A stretch of 56,376 bases of DNA from the NCBI GenBank assembly GCA_934725105.1, contig CAKVBD010000013.1:1-56376 (forward strand). The letters run 5' to 3'. Numbering within the stretch: position 1 is the stretch's first letter; each line of letters opens with the position of its first letter. The translations under genes and the position numbers were made by a program. The notes beneath the pieces were generated by a model. The model saw only the letters and a program-made list of their open reading frames with translations, was not told where the DNA came from and made no database searches. This stretch comes from an uncultured Bulleidia sp. (lineage in GTDB: Bacteria; Bacillota_I; Bacilli_A; Erysipelotrichales; Erysipelotrichaceae). Positions 1 through 9,500 of this stretch are shown here, piece after piece.

Positions 1-46
1 TATTTTTTAAAGATACATCTTTTGATAATAGTTCTTTTACACTCAT
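1..46 (-). CDS. Start of a gene downstream of pilM (partial)
   Basis: An ATG at 46 opens a frame running off the window edge after about 15 residues (MSVKELLSKDVSLKN). An AGGAG ribosome site overlaps the end of pilM and the two genes are only four bases apart, so they are co-transcribed. In type IV pilus operons pilN normally follows pilM, so PilN is the expected identity, but too little is visible to show it. Confidence 0.6.
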   Translation of the reverse strand, partial: MSVKELLSKDVSLKN

Positions 47-50
47 ATCA

Positions 51-971
51 TTACTCCTGACTAGCACCATATCCACAAAGTGCACTCATGACATCTGCAT
101 CTGTACTTACTGCTTCTACACGTAAAGAAATCGTATTCTTCAATGTTTCAATAAATGGCAATACATTGCTTCCTCCACCATAGTAATACAGTGTTTCTAA
201 TGTATTCTCTTGATTTTCATACGTATAGTAATTGACAGCACGCATAATTTCTGTCGATAGATAATCATAGAAATCTTTCATCTTTTCACAATGAAGTACA
301 TCATTCTTATTTGTTTTCAAGTATTCTAATGCAATATGTTCATCACAATACAATTCTTCAGATGCAATTGACACCATAGCATTTACACCATATTCAAGTA
401 CTCTGCCCGTTTCATAGACGCCATCTTTAAACATGTCAATTCTTGTATGTGTATAGCCAAGATCAACCAAAGCAATATCACCTTTACGTTCTACCAGCAT
501 TTTAGACAATGCCATTTGTCTAGGTAAAGCTGAAATAAGCTTCATTCCAGCATTATTAAACATTTCCTGATATCGTTCTATCTGCTGTCTTTTGATACAG
601 CCAATAAACATATCCATTTCATGATCATTTCTTGAAATCAAAGAATAGTCATAAATATATTGATCTGCATCTTTCCCAACAATTTTAGAAAATTCATATG
701 GAAGATTGACTTTTAATTGCTTTTCACTCATTAATGGTAATGTTGTTCTAGAAAAATATAAATCTTCATCCGGAAGAATCAAAGACACTTTTTTATTACG
801 GATGCCATGCTCTTTGACTGCTGCCTTAAAAACTTCACTCATTCCATCAAACGCAATAAAGTGATCATTTTCAAATACATTCTCTGGCGTATCAATCACA
901 ACACATTGATCATTTGTAACAAGTTTGATTGCTCCTGTTCCAATATCAATTCCTAACATTGATTTCTTCAT
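51..971 (-). CDS. pilM: PilM-like type IV pilus assembly actin-fold ATPase
   Basis: 306 aa, close to the usual PilM length. Actin-fold signatures are visible: phosphate-1 loop GIDIGTGAIKLV near residues 7-18, phosphate-2-like VDLGYTHTRID near 168-178, and adenosine-loop YYGGGSNVLPF near 263-273. PilM is the cytoplasmic member of the PilMNO alignment complex, binding the N-terminal tail of PilN beneath the membrane platform. It lies directly after the prepilin peptidase gene (10-bp gap) and just before the truncated gene at the window edge, so it is the seventh gene of the pilus operon. FtsA-like proteins share the fold, but the pilin context makes PilM far more likely. Confidence 0.85.
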   Translation of the reverse strand: MKKSMLGIDIGTGAIKLVTNDQCVVIDTPENVFENDHFIAFDGMSEVFKAAVKEHGIRNKKVSLILPDEDLYFSRTTLPLMSEKQLKVNLPYEFSKIVGKDADQYIYDYSLISRNDHEMDMFIGCIKRQQIERYQEMFNNAGMKLISALPRQMALSKMLVERKGDIALVDLGYTHTRIDMFKDGVYETGRVLEYGVNAMVSIASEELYCDEHIALEYLKTNKNDVLHCEKMKDFYDYLSTEIMRAVNYYTYENQENTLETLYYYGGGSNVLPFIETLKNTISLRVEAVSTDADVMSALCGYGASQE

Positions 972-981
972 ATTCTATTCC

Positions 982-1743
982 TCACATTCCAATTAAATGC
1001 ATATACCAATTGATAAATTCATTTCCATACAACAAGAATACATATGTTGCGATAGAAATGGATGGTCCAAAAGGAATCTTATTCTTTTTCATTCCCACAA
1101 CAAATATCAGACCAATCAAACAAGCTAATATCAGATTAAATAAACTTCCAAGCATTCCTAAATACAATCCAACAACGAAGAATAACTTAATATCTCCGCC
1201 ACCCATTGCTTCTTTCTTTAATACTTTTTCTGTGATGAGTGATATTATCAGAACACTTGCCGCAATGACAAATCCACTCACAAGACCTTGTAAAGAGAAG
1301 CTAAACAATAGCCACCATACGATTCCAAAAAGAATAAATCCATCTGGAATCTCATAAGATTTCAAATCTGACAATGACAATCCATACAGCACTGTCACAA
1401 GCCCTAAATCTCGAAGCAGTGTCAGATCTAATGTCCCGTGTACCGCTACCATGATAACAAACAGTATTCCAAGCAATGCTTCGCTGCATACATATGTCTT
1501 TGACAGCTTTGCACCACAATATCTGCATTTTCCCTTCAATAATAGATAAGAAAACACAGGAAACAGATCCAGAACACCTAATGTATGTCCACATGCATCA
1601 CACTTGCTTCTGCCTGTCCACCATTTTTCATGTGCAATGATACGATCACTGACACAATTCAAGAAACTCCCAAATACACTGCCTAAGATAAAAGCCACCA
1701 CAATACAATAGACAGCTAGAAATGTATCTTCATATATACTCAT
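982..1743 (-). CDS. pilD: Type IV prepilin peptidase (A24 family) with N-terminal methyltransferase zinc motif
   Basis: 253 aa polytopic membrane protein. After the first membrane segment (GSVFGSFLNCVSDRI) come two CxxC pairs (CDACG and CRYCG, about residues 48-78), the zinc motif of bifunctional prepilin peptidases. The two catalytic aspartates are in SDLKSYEIPDG (about 125) and GGGDIKLFF (about 186). It would cleave after the glycine of the prepilins in this operon and methylate the new N terminus. The start at 1743 is preferred over one six codons upstream because GGAGG sits seven bases before it and it forms an ATGA overlap with the preceding gene. A competence-only ComC is the alternative, but the setting is a full pilin operon. 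Confidence 0.92.
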   Translation of the reverse strand: MSIYEDTFLAVYCIVVAFILGSVFGSFLNCVSDRIIAHEKWWTGRSKCDACGHTLGVLDLFPVFSYLLLKGKCRYCGAKLSKTYVCSEALLGILFVIMVAVHGTLDLTLLRDLGLVTVLYGLSLSDLKSYEIPDGFILFGIVWWLLFSFSLQGLVSGFVIAASVLIISLITEKVLKKEAMGGGDIKLFFVVGLYLGMLGSLFNLILACLIGLIFVVGMKKNKIPFGPSISIATYVFLLYGNEFINWYMHLIGM

Positions 1744-2162
1744 TGCTTTCCTCCTGTCCACTGTACACAGATTGTTCCATCTTTGACAATCACTTCTAAT
1801 ATCATTTCTCCTGCATTTCCAGAATACGCTTTTCCATGCACTTTTGGATTTCTACAGCTGTTATATCCTTTTGTCTTATCCGCAACAATGGAATTGGATA
1901 CACTGTCAAAATAACCAATATAGCCATTCGAATGATGGTGCACACAATCTCCATTTGCATTTGAACAATCATTGACTGGACAATGCATTCCATTCAAACT
2001 ATTCACTTTCGCGACACTTTCACATGTATTTACATAATTTGCATCATTTCCTTGACGCACATGAATATTCATCCAGTCATATCCTTTGCTACAAAGAAAT
2101 GCAATTTCACATACAATCAAAACCAAAGCAATCAATTCAAGCAATGTCATTCTTCTCTTCAT
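1740..2162 (-). CDS. Small pseudopilin-like protein, cysteine-rich
   Basis: 140 aa with a short basic N terminus then TLLELIALVLIVCEIAFLC, a pilin-type hydrophobic helix. Glu9 occupies the +5 position expected if cleavage occurs before Met5, but the residue before that site is Arg instead of the usual Gly, so processing is uncertain. The soluble part carries several cysteines (CPVNDCSNANGDC, CRNPK, TICVQW) that could form disulfides outside the cell. It overlaps the previous pseudopilin and the peptidase gene by four bases on each side (ATGA), showing tight coupling. Probably a minor pilin of the priming complex; no named family recognised. Confidence 0.7.
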   Translation of the reverse strand: MKRRMTLLELIALVLIVCEIAFLCSKGYDWMNIHVRQGNDANYVNTCESVAKVNSLNGMHCPVNDCSNANGDCVHHHSNGYIGYFDSVSNSIVADKTKGYNSCRNPKVHGKAYSGNAGEMILEVIVKDGTICVQWTGGKQ

Positions 2163-2734
2163 GCATTCCCTCCATTGATCATTACTGGATTTAATGTTCT
2201 AACCACAAAGGTTTCATTGATCAAAGATCCAATTTTATCTGTACCTATATCCATTGTTACGTGGAAGCATTTTTGACTTTGATCATATGTCATTGATGTA
2301 ATCTTGACACCTAATTCTTTCGCATAGGAACCTTTTGGTAAAACTCGATTGTATGCAGTTCCATCCGTGAATGACAGCTGTCCATATTTTCCATCACTGA
2401 CCACTTCATCTTTATCATTTTTCAAAATGGAAATCGCAGTTAAATCATTAGACAATGCATATGTTGTAGAATAAATCTTTTTCACTTGTCCATTTTCTTC
2501 TTCAATTCTATTTGTATACTTTAATTCATTTGTCAGAATTGTTTCAATTGTTAAGTTTAACTGTTGTGCTTCTGAAATACGAATGGAGCGATTATACTGC
2601 TTGCTGCCCATAAGTACACCAGTCACAAGCATTGTACTAACAAGCGACACTAAAAGAACCGTACATAACATCTCTGTTAATGTAAAGCCATTAGACGGAT
2701 TCTTTTGTGATCTTGTAAGTACGTTTTTATTCAT
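2159..2734 (-). CDS. Minor pseudopilin (PilW/GspJ-like position)
   Basis: 191 aa with a canonical class III prepilin signal: 16-residue leader ending in Gly16, then FTLTEMLCTVLLVSLVSTMLV with Glu at +5. The C-terminal 150 residues form a soluble domain of mixed composition without recognisable enzyme motifs. It overlaps the neighbouring small pseudopilin gene by eight bases, with AGGAT nine bases before the ATG. Size and position resemble the PilW/GspJ minor pilins that cap the pilus tip; that identification is by gene order. Confidence 0.8.
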   Translation of the reverse strand: MNKNVLTRSQKNPSNGFTLTEMLCTVLLVSLVSTMLVTGVLMGSKQYNRSIRISEAQQLNLTIETILTNELKYTNRIEEENGQVKKIYSTTYALSNDLTAISILKNDKDEVVSDGKYGQLSFTDGTAYNRVLPKGSYAKELGVKITSMTYDQSQKCFHVTMDIGTDKIGSLINETFVVRTLNPVMINGGNA

Positions 2735-2987
2735 AATAGTAATATCCTGTATCTTCTTCTATATATACATTTGCATCATTCACAACAGTCTTTGTATTAT
2801 TTCTTTCTATAAACACTTTTACTGTTGCAGATTTTGTTCCTTGATGCTGGAATGGTTTTGTATGATTGATTGCTTTATTGTTGATTCGCGAACTCACCAT
2901 AATTGCAGAATTCATTCCAACAAATACAATTGCGATAATCAATGTTGAAACCAATGCTTCTGTAATTGTTTCGCCTTTTTTGTTCAT
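2727..2987 (-). CDS. Very small pseudopilin (PilV/GspI-like position)
   Basis: 86 aa. Prepilin signal MNKKG then ETITEALVSTLIIAIVFVG: Gly5 precedes the cut and Glu is at +5, but the first mature residue is Glu instead of the usual Phe or Met. The soluble part is only about 55 residues. Two ATGs are available; the one at 2987 is chosen because AAGGAG lies eight bases before it, against two bases for the ATG at 2993. Next to the PilX-like gene, it is likely a minor pilin of the tip complex. Confidence 0.75.
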   Translation of the reverse strand: MNKKGETITEALVSTLIIAIVFVGMNSAIMVSSRINNKAINHTKPFQHQGTKSATVKVFIERNNTKTVVNDANVYIEEDTGYYYYE

Positions 2988-2992
2988 ACACA

Positions 2993-3565
2993 TTACTCCT
3001 TTCCACTTGCCTCAAAGAATGTCCAAGAAACAGAGGACGTATTTTTATTGATGTTATATTTCAGGTACTGCTTACTGTCATTGTTGCGTAATGTAAATAC
3101 AACAATTGCACGCTGCTCATTATCTTGTGAAACAACCTTATATGATACAGAAACTGAATCATAAGATATGTTATTGGCTGTATCTTCTGTTTCTAGAGAA
3201 AACGTTCCAATTTCATTTCCACGATTTCCAGTCAAGAACGCATTTGTTAATGCATTCACTTCTTCCTTGAAAGCACCACCACATTGATTTGTGTTTGTTA
3301 CAGAATATGTACCATCTGCATTTTGAGAAAAAGATACTTCAAAAGCACCTGTATCTGTATTTAACTGTTTCTCAATATATAGTGTTGCAGAATCTAAAGA
3401 AAGCAGCTCCTGTCGTGTATTTTTTATCGCATGGCTTCTTTTCATTGCACTTAGACTTGCGGAAATGATTGTAATAGAAACCATTGCCGCAACTGCCATT
3501 AGTAACAATGCAAAAAGGATAGAGACACCATGGGAATCTTGTAATTTGGTTTTGATTGTTTTCAT
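2993..3565 (-). CDS. PilX/GspK-like pilus protein
   Basis: 190 aa. After KTKLQDSHG comes VSILFALLLMAVAAMVSITIISASLSAM, a pilin-like helix that lacks the +5 Glu, as in PilX/GspK-type members whose missing Glu5 fits a tip position. The start at 3565 is set by a strong AAAGGAGG site six bases upstream; a longer frame to 3616 would overlap the preceding gene and has no ribosome site. The soluble domain shows no enzyme motif. Second gene of the operon, 19 bases after the giant prepilin, so it may help position that adhesin. Confidence 0.75.
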   Translation of the reverse strand: MKTIKTKLQDSHGVSILFALLLMAVAAMVSITIISASLSAMKRSHAIKNTRQELLSLDSATLYIEKQLNTDTGAFEVSFSQNADGTYSVTNTNQCGGAFKEEVNALTNAFLTGNRGNEIGTFSLETEDTANNISYDSVSVSYKVVSQDNEQRAIVVFTLRNNDSKQYLKYNINKNTSSVSWTFFEASGKE

Positions 3566-3584
3566 CGTATCTCCTCCTTTTCTT

Positions 3585-6500
3585 TTATTGCTGCATTTCT
3601 TCATTTGAATCATCATTCATGTCTTCAGTGTCTGATTCTTGTGAACCTGTTGATTCATTGATTTGTGTCTCTTCTTCTGTTTCCTGTGAATCCGTTGATG
3701 TATCCATTTGTGTTTGATTTTCTATTGGACTTGTAGTTTCATTCGATGGAACGATGAGTGGAACACTAAGTACATAGTACTCTGTACCATTCGTGATTCC
3801 GATTCTTAAAGTTGCATTTTCTAAAGATGACGTAACATTTGATGTATCCACAGTAATAGAAACATACTTGTAGTCTTCATCACTTGTTGCAGCATTTCCT
3901 GTAACATTTGCATCCAATACTTCATTTCCATTTGCATCCACAACTTTCATATCAACGTTGTTGATGTTATTTAATACATTATTTAATACATCATTTGTTT
4001 CAACCATACTGTTTGGTTCATACAAGAAATACATAGATTCATTCTTTGGATGCATTTCCTGAGAATAGAATGTATTTTCACCAAGAATATCTTTGGATGC
4101 ATTTAGATCTATCGTTGCTTCATTGTAGACTTCACCATTGGACAGTCCAACAAAGTCAGTCTTCGTAATCGTAATTCTCTTTGTCGACGTATATGCAATG
4201 CCTTGATATTGTGTTGTCGCACTGATTAATACAGTTGCTTCTGTTCCATGAGACGTAATCGTAAACTGTTTCTTTCCATCATTTGTATCAGAAATATCAC
4301 TGACTGTAATATCTCCACTATCATCAATATCCTTTGATACTTCAATATTCCAGGAAGAAACAGGAATGGTGATATCGTTTTCTAATGACTTCGCATACAT
4401 CTGAATACTTTGTGTATCATTTGTTTTCATTGACAATACATCTATATCATTTGTATCAATAGAGAATTCATCTGTAATACTCAATGTAAAATATGCTTCT
4501 TTTGTTTTATTTTGATCAGGCCAGCTGGCAGTAATCTTTACTGCACCTGCTTTTTTCGCACGAATCGTTACAAGATAATTGCCATCAGCATCTCTAATAT
4601 CTGTAGGCTGTACAGGTTCAATGTATTCTGTATCCCCTGTAATCTGTAATGTTCCATTCTGGAATGCTTCATCAATGGAAGTATCTTGATTCTTTAAGAT
4701 CTTAAAATGTTTTACAGAAACACCTTGCTGATCAAGATTACTAAACAAATTCATAACTGTAGAACCATATTCCCAATATGCACCTTCAAATGGCCATGCA
4801 CCATAATGTACATTCACAGAACCATTTACATCATTCTGTGTAATGACAGTTGGGAATGGATAGTTCATACCAGATAAAGCAGTATCACCAGCATTGAAGC
4901 TATATTTACCATCAATCTTCTGTTGATTCTGATCAATCATCGTTACTCTATTTTGAGATAAACCATTCAGTTGACTGTGAGATAAGTCTTCATAAGAAAT
5001 TGCATGCAGATCCAGTTTACTTCCTGTACCGTTAGAAGAATGATCTTTATTACTCATTAATTGATTCATCCATTTAGTATCACCATTGATCATTGCCTGT
5101 TTATAACTGGCATCCTTGATTAAATCAGATGGACAAGAGTTATTGAAATAATAGTTTGGTAATTGTGATACATCAAAATTTGCTTTACTTTCGAGATAAT
5201 AACAATTTTCAATATATATTTTCTGATTGTTTTTTGATCCTTCACTATATCGATCCGCAAAACTTGTAATCATTGAAATACTACGAATTGTACCTCGCAT
5301 TGCAGGAAAATCCATATATGTGTATGAATTCTTTACCGTTGGACTGCCTTCTTTCAAACCGCTCTGATTTGTAAAGTTTTGATAGTTCATCGCAAATCCA
5401 CTTCCAGAAATACCCGCAATATAAATATTTGTACTGGAATTTACATTCACACGACTATTTCGATTCGTATATTGATCAACATATTTCTTATATGCCTTAT
5501 TATCACCTGTATAAGATTCATTCAGCAGATCTTCACTATTCACAAAGATGGATCCACCTGTATAACAATTGTTAATCGTATATTGTGTTGCACCTGTTAA
5601 ACCACCAACACGGATAAAATTACCCCATTGAGCTTTTGTAAAGTATCCAGTTTCATTTGCATGTGTACATTGAATGATAATATCTGTCACTGCAGAACAG
5701 TAATTCAATGAGGTATTCGCTACACCAACAAGTCCACCAATATTTGCTTCCCCAAGTGTCTGCTGGTTGTGACTGTCATCCACAATGCGATATCCAGCAA
5801 TCGCACAGTTTGTAATTACATTCGATCCTGCAGAAGCATTGTAATCATATGCAATACCAATCAAGCCACCAATTGCATACGCACCAGGTGTATCTGTATT
5901 TGTCGTAGTACGTTGAATTGTTGCATTGTTCTGGCTGTACATAATCACATTAGAAATATTTGCACCTGCGGTCGTACCAAATAAGCCAACTGTGAAACTA
6001 TTGGAATTGATATTTAATTCCTGGATCTTATAGCTTTGTCCATCATAGCTTCCACCAAACCATGCATATAGCATCGCATTGTATCCATTTGTAGATGATG
6101 AAGTACCTTGTCCTGCAATTGGAGTAAAGTTTTGAACAGAGGCTGCGTTTAAGTCATGTGACTGTACGAATTTTAGATTTGCATTTTCTGCGTGTCCTGC
6201 ACTCTCTTTTAATTGCGTACCTGTTCCATTAATTGATGTATACATCAGATAATTAAATTTCTTATATACATAATCTTCTTTCTCAACTGTTTGATCATAG
6301 CAGCTTCCCCACCAAGGACAGTATTTTTCTGTCGTTGTGTATTTATATTTCTCTGTATTTACATTTTTGTTTGTAGAAAGACTACTAGAATTCCAGTTTA
6401 TATACTGCAGCTGTTGAACACTACGAATCTGGTAGTTTTGATCAATACCAGGTGTTGTATTTACATACTTTGCATCTACATCTTTTATTGCATAGTTATT

Positions 6501-9500
6501 GTTATTCACAAAAGACATTGCATCCGCAAAGAATGGACTGATATTGAATTTAAATAGATTACCGTTCACATTTAATGTAAATGTTCCATTGATATGATCT
6601 CCATCAATTCTGAAGTTTGTATCATCTGTTTTAAATGGAACAAAAGTAAATCCAGGCATTTGTGTTTCTAGTTGTGATTTTGCATTCACATCCACAACAT
6701 CCTGACTTAACTGAATATTTTCTGTACTTAAAGATACAGTTCCCTCATAGCCATTCGATACGAAATATCCATATCCATAGTCTGTAACCACACCACCATC
6801 ATCATGGGCATCACAAAGTGTACTCTTCTGGAATAATTGACTACGGCTGATATCCAAACCAAGGTAAGAAATCTTATACCCTTCGTTATTTCCACCTTCT
6901 TCATGTTCCCAATAGAAAACACCATATGTGCCTAGTTCCGGTTTTACCAGCCATTCACCATAATGCACGAGATTTCCTTCAATATTTCTAATCACTGCTC
7001 TAAATGGATAATTTGTTTCCTGCACATTTGTTGAATTACCACAATAATTAGAAACGGTTGCCTGACTTCCACTAGACAACTGCGCAAGTCTTTCATACGT
7101 TACAGGAATACCTGTACTTTCATTAATATTGATATTTGTATTCTGTAAAGAAGTCCCCCTACCATAAGAATACAAATCATCTACAAATCGATAGTTTCCT
7201 TGTGATAGATAATATGATTGCTTGGTCGTACCATTTCCTTCTTTTGAACCAAATGCATACGCTCTATTTCCACTGCCTTCTGCAGTCATTGCACTTGCAC
7301 AATAAGACTGTGTAATAGATCCAGCATTATATGCCGCAAATCCAGCAATCACAGTTTTCCCATTGGATGCATTGGAAGCAATATGTGTTAAAGCATAACA
7401 ATTGAAAATATCACCCTTTGTATCATTGTAACCAACAAGTCCACCAGCATATGCTTTTGCGTTATCCATTCTTAAATTCATCATTGGATGATCAGAGCTG
7501 CAGTTCTTGATTGTTCCTTCATTGAAACCAACAAGTCCGCCAACATACAATGAACTATTTGCATAGCCATAAATTGTTCCATCCGATGTATTTGTTTTGG
7601 ATAGATAATATCCCGCAGCAGCACAATTTGTAATTGTTCCTTGATTCTTACCTGCCAGTACACCACCATAAAATATCTGGTTCGCACCAACTGGATTTTT
7701 TCTTTGGATTGTATAGTTTGTACCATTGCTTGTATATTGTGTCGCTAAAACAACATTTGAAACAGATCCAGATTTACCAATCTGTCCAAACATACCTAGA
7801 TAGCTTCCATTTTCAGTATAGAAATTCACATCATTAATTGCATAACAAGAACCGTCATATTTTGCTTCAAAGCTGGAAGACATTCCAATTGGATTCTGTT
7901 TTGTAACAATTCCATAAGATGTATAGTTTTCCCATTGATATGATGAATATACAAGATCTCTATCCTGTTTAAATGTGATTGTTTTCAATGCATTGTATCC
8001 ATTATCAAAATATTTCGCTAAAGAATACAATTGACGAGGAGAACGAATCGTGACAGTAGAAGGCATTGCATTCACATCAGAAATAGCTTTCGCAAAATGA
8101 GGATTAAAATAATATGTTTTCGTTTCCCCTGATGCTCTCGCACTCATTACTGGTGTTAATTGAATTTCTTCGTAGAAATGATCAATCGCATGTTCTGGAT
8201 TTGTCACTTTTTTTGGCAGTGTATAGATGTTGTATTGTTTGCCATCAATTTCTTTTGTAAAACTTACGGTAGCAGTTTCAATTGTATAGTTTTTTCCATC
8301 CACTGAAACTCTCACAGAAGAAGGAATACCAACTTCTCCTTGTTGATACATGATTGCGTATCCATCACCAATAACTGTCAAATCTTTACTTAATGTACTC
8401 TTTAAGTTACCACCATCAATACCATAGGAACTATCAGAATACTGTTCATAATACACAAGAGATCCAGAAATAAAATCTGCACTCCAGTCACCATAATGAG
8501 GAAGATCTTTTAATCTAGCATATTCATATGTTGTTAAAGATTGTCCCATCAAATTGTATGGTTCTAATTTCTGTTTTGGATTTAAAGTAAATAAACTAGA
8601 TGGTGTTGTAGTCTTTTCTAATTGACTTCCAATACCAGTAACATCTCCTGTATTTACATTGCCTCTTAAATAGTAAATGTCTGAGCCAGAAGCAAGTTGT
8701 AGAGTTGCGTAATATTGTCCTTGTAAATCATTTTTATTTGTATCGATGATTCCTGCCGTATCTGCACGATTAAATGGTGCAATGATTGTATATGCACCTG
8801 TTACAGCTGCCTGTCCATTGACAAGTCCGGCACCAATCGCATCATCGGTTCTATCTAATCCAATAAATCCTGCAGAATATGCATTTGTAATCATTAAAGA
8901 TGTAGCGATTGTATTCTTTCCAACCAATCCACCAACATTTTCCCCATACAGATAACTATCAGCATACGCAATATTGATCGTAGCAGCACCAATATTTTCA
9001 CCAATCAGTCCACCCGTTGTAGAACCATCACTGCCAAGTACAGAAGAAGCAAAACTCTTTTCAATGTTTAATGTACCTTCATTTCTTCCAACAAGACCGC
9101 CAACAGTACTTCCCTGCATCCATCTCACCGCATCCAGAAAATTCTCACGAAGAATTGTGGAAGGAATATCATTGTTTTCAGAATCCAAATACACTGCACA
9201 GTCCGTTAATGTTACTTTACCAGTTTTAGAAATTGTTCCAATAATTCCACCACTGTTTCCACTGCCATATACTCTTTCTCCAACCATCTGTAACCCTATA
9301 ACATTTAAATCGTTACTCACTGTAGAGAATACACCTGATTGATTTGTTGCTAGATTATACACATGGTAATACGCATTTGTATCTTCGTTTTTTTCAACAA
9401 TCAAAGAAGATAATTGATTGTTAATGATTGATTTGAAGTTTGGAACTGTAATATTTTTCACTGCACCTGTCTGCAATATTTTTTGAACAGTAAATCGATT

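Noticed and set aside
929..1357. 142-codon plus-strand frame opposite the prepilin peptidase
   Set aside because: The minus-strand frame has clear family motifs; this one has none and lacks a ribosome site.
5500..9300. Regularly recurring short motifs that might be taken for a CRISPR or DNA repeat array
   Set aside because: They are protein-level GGLVGxN repeats with variable codons and spacing, inside a coding frame.
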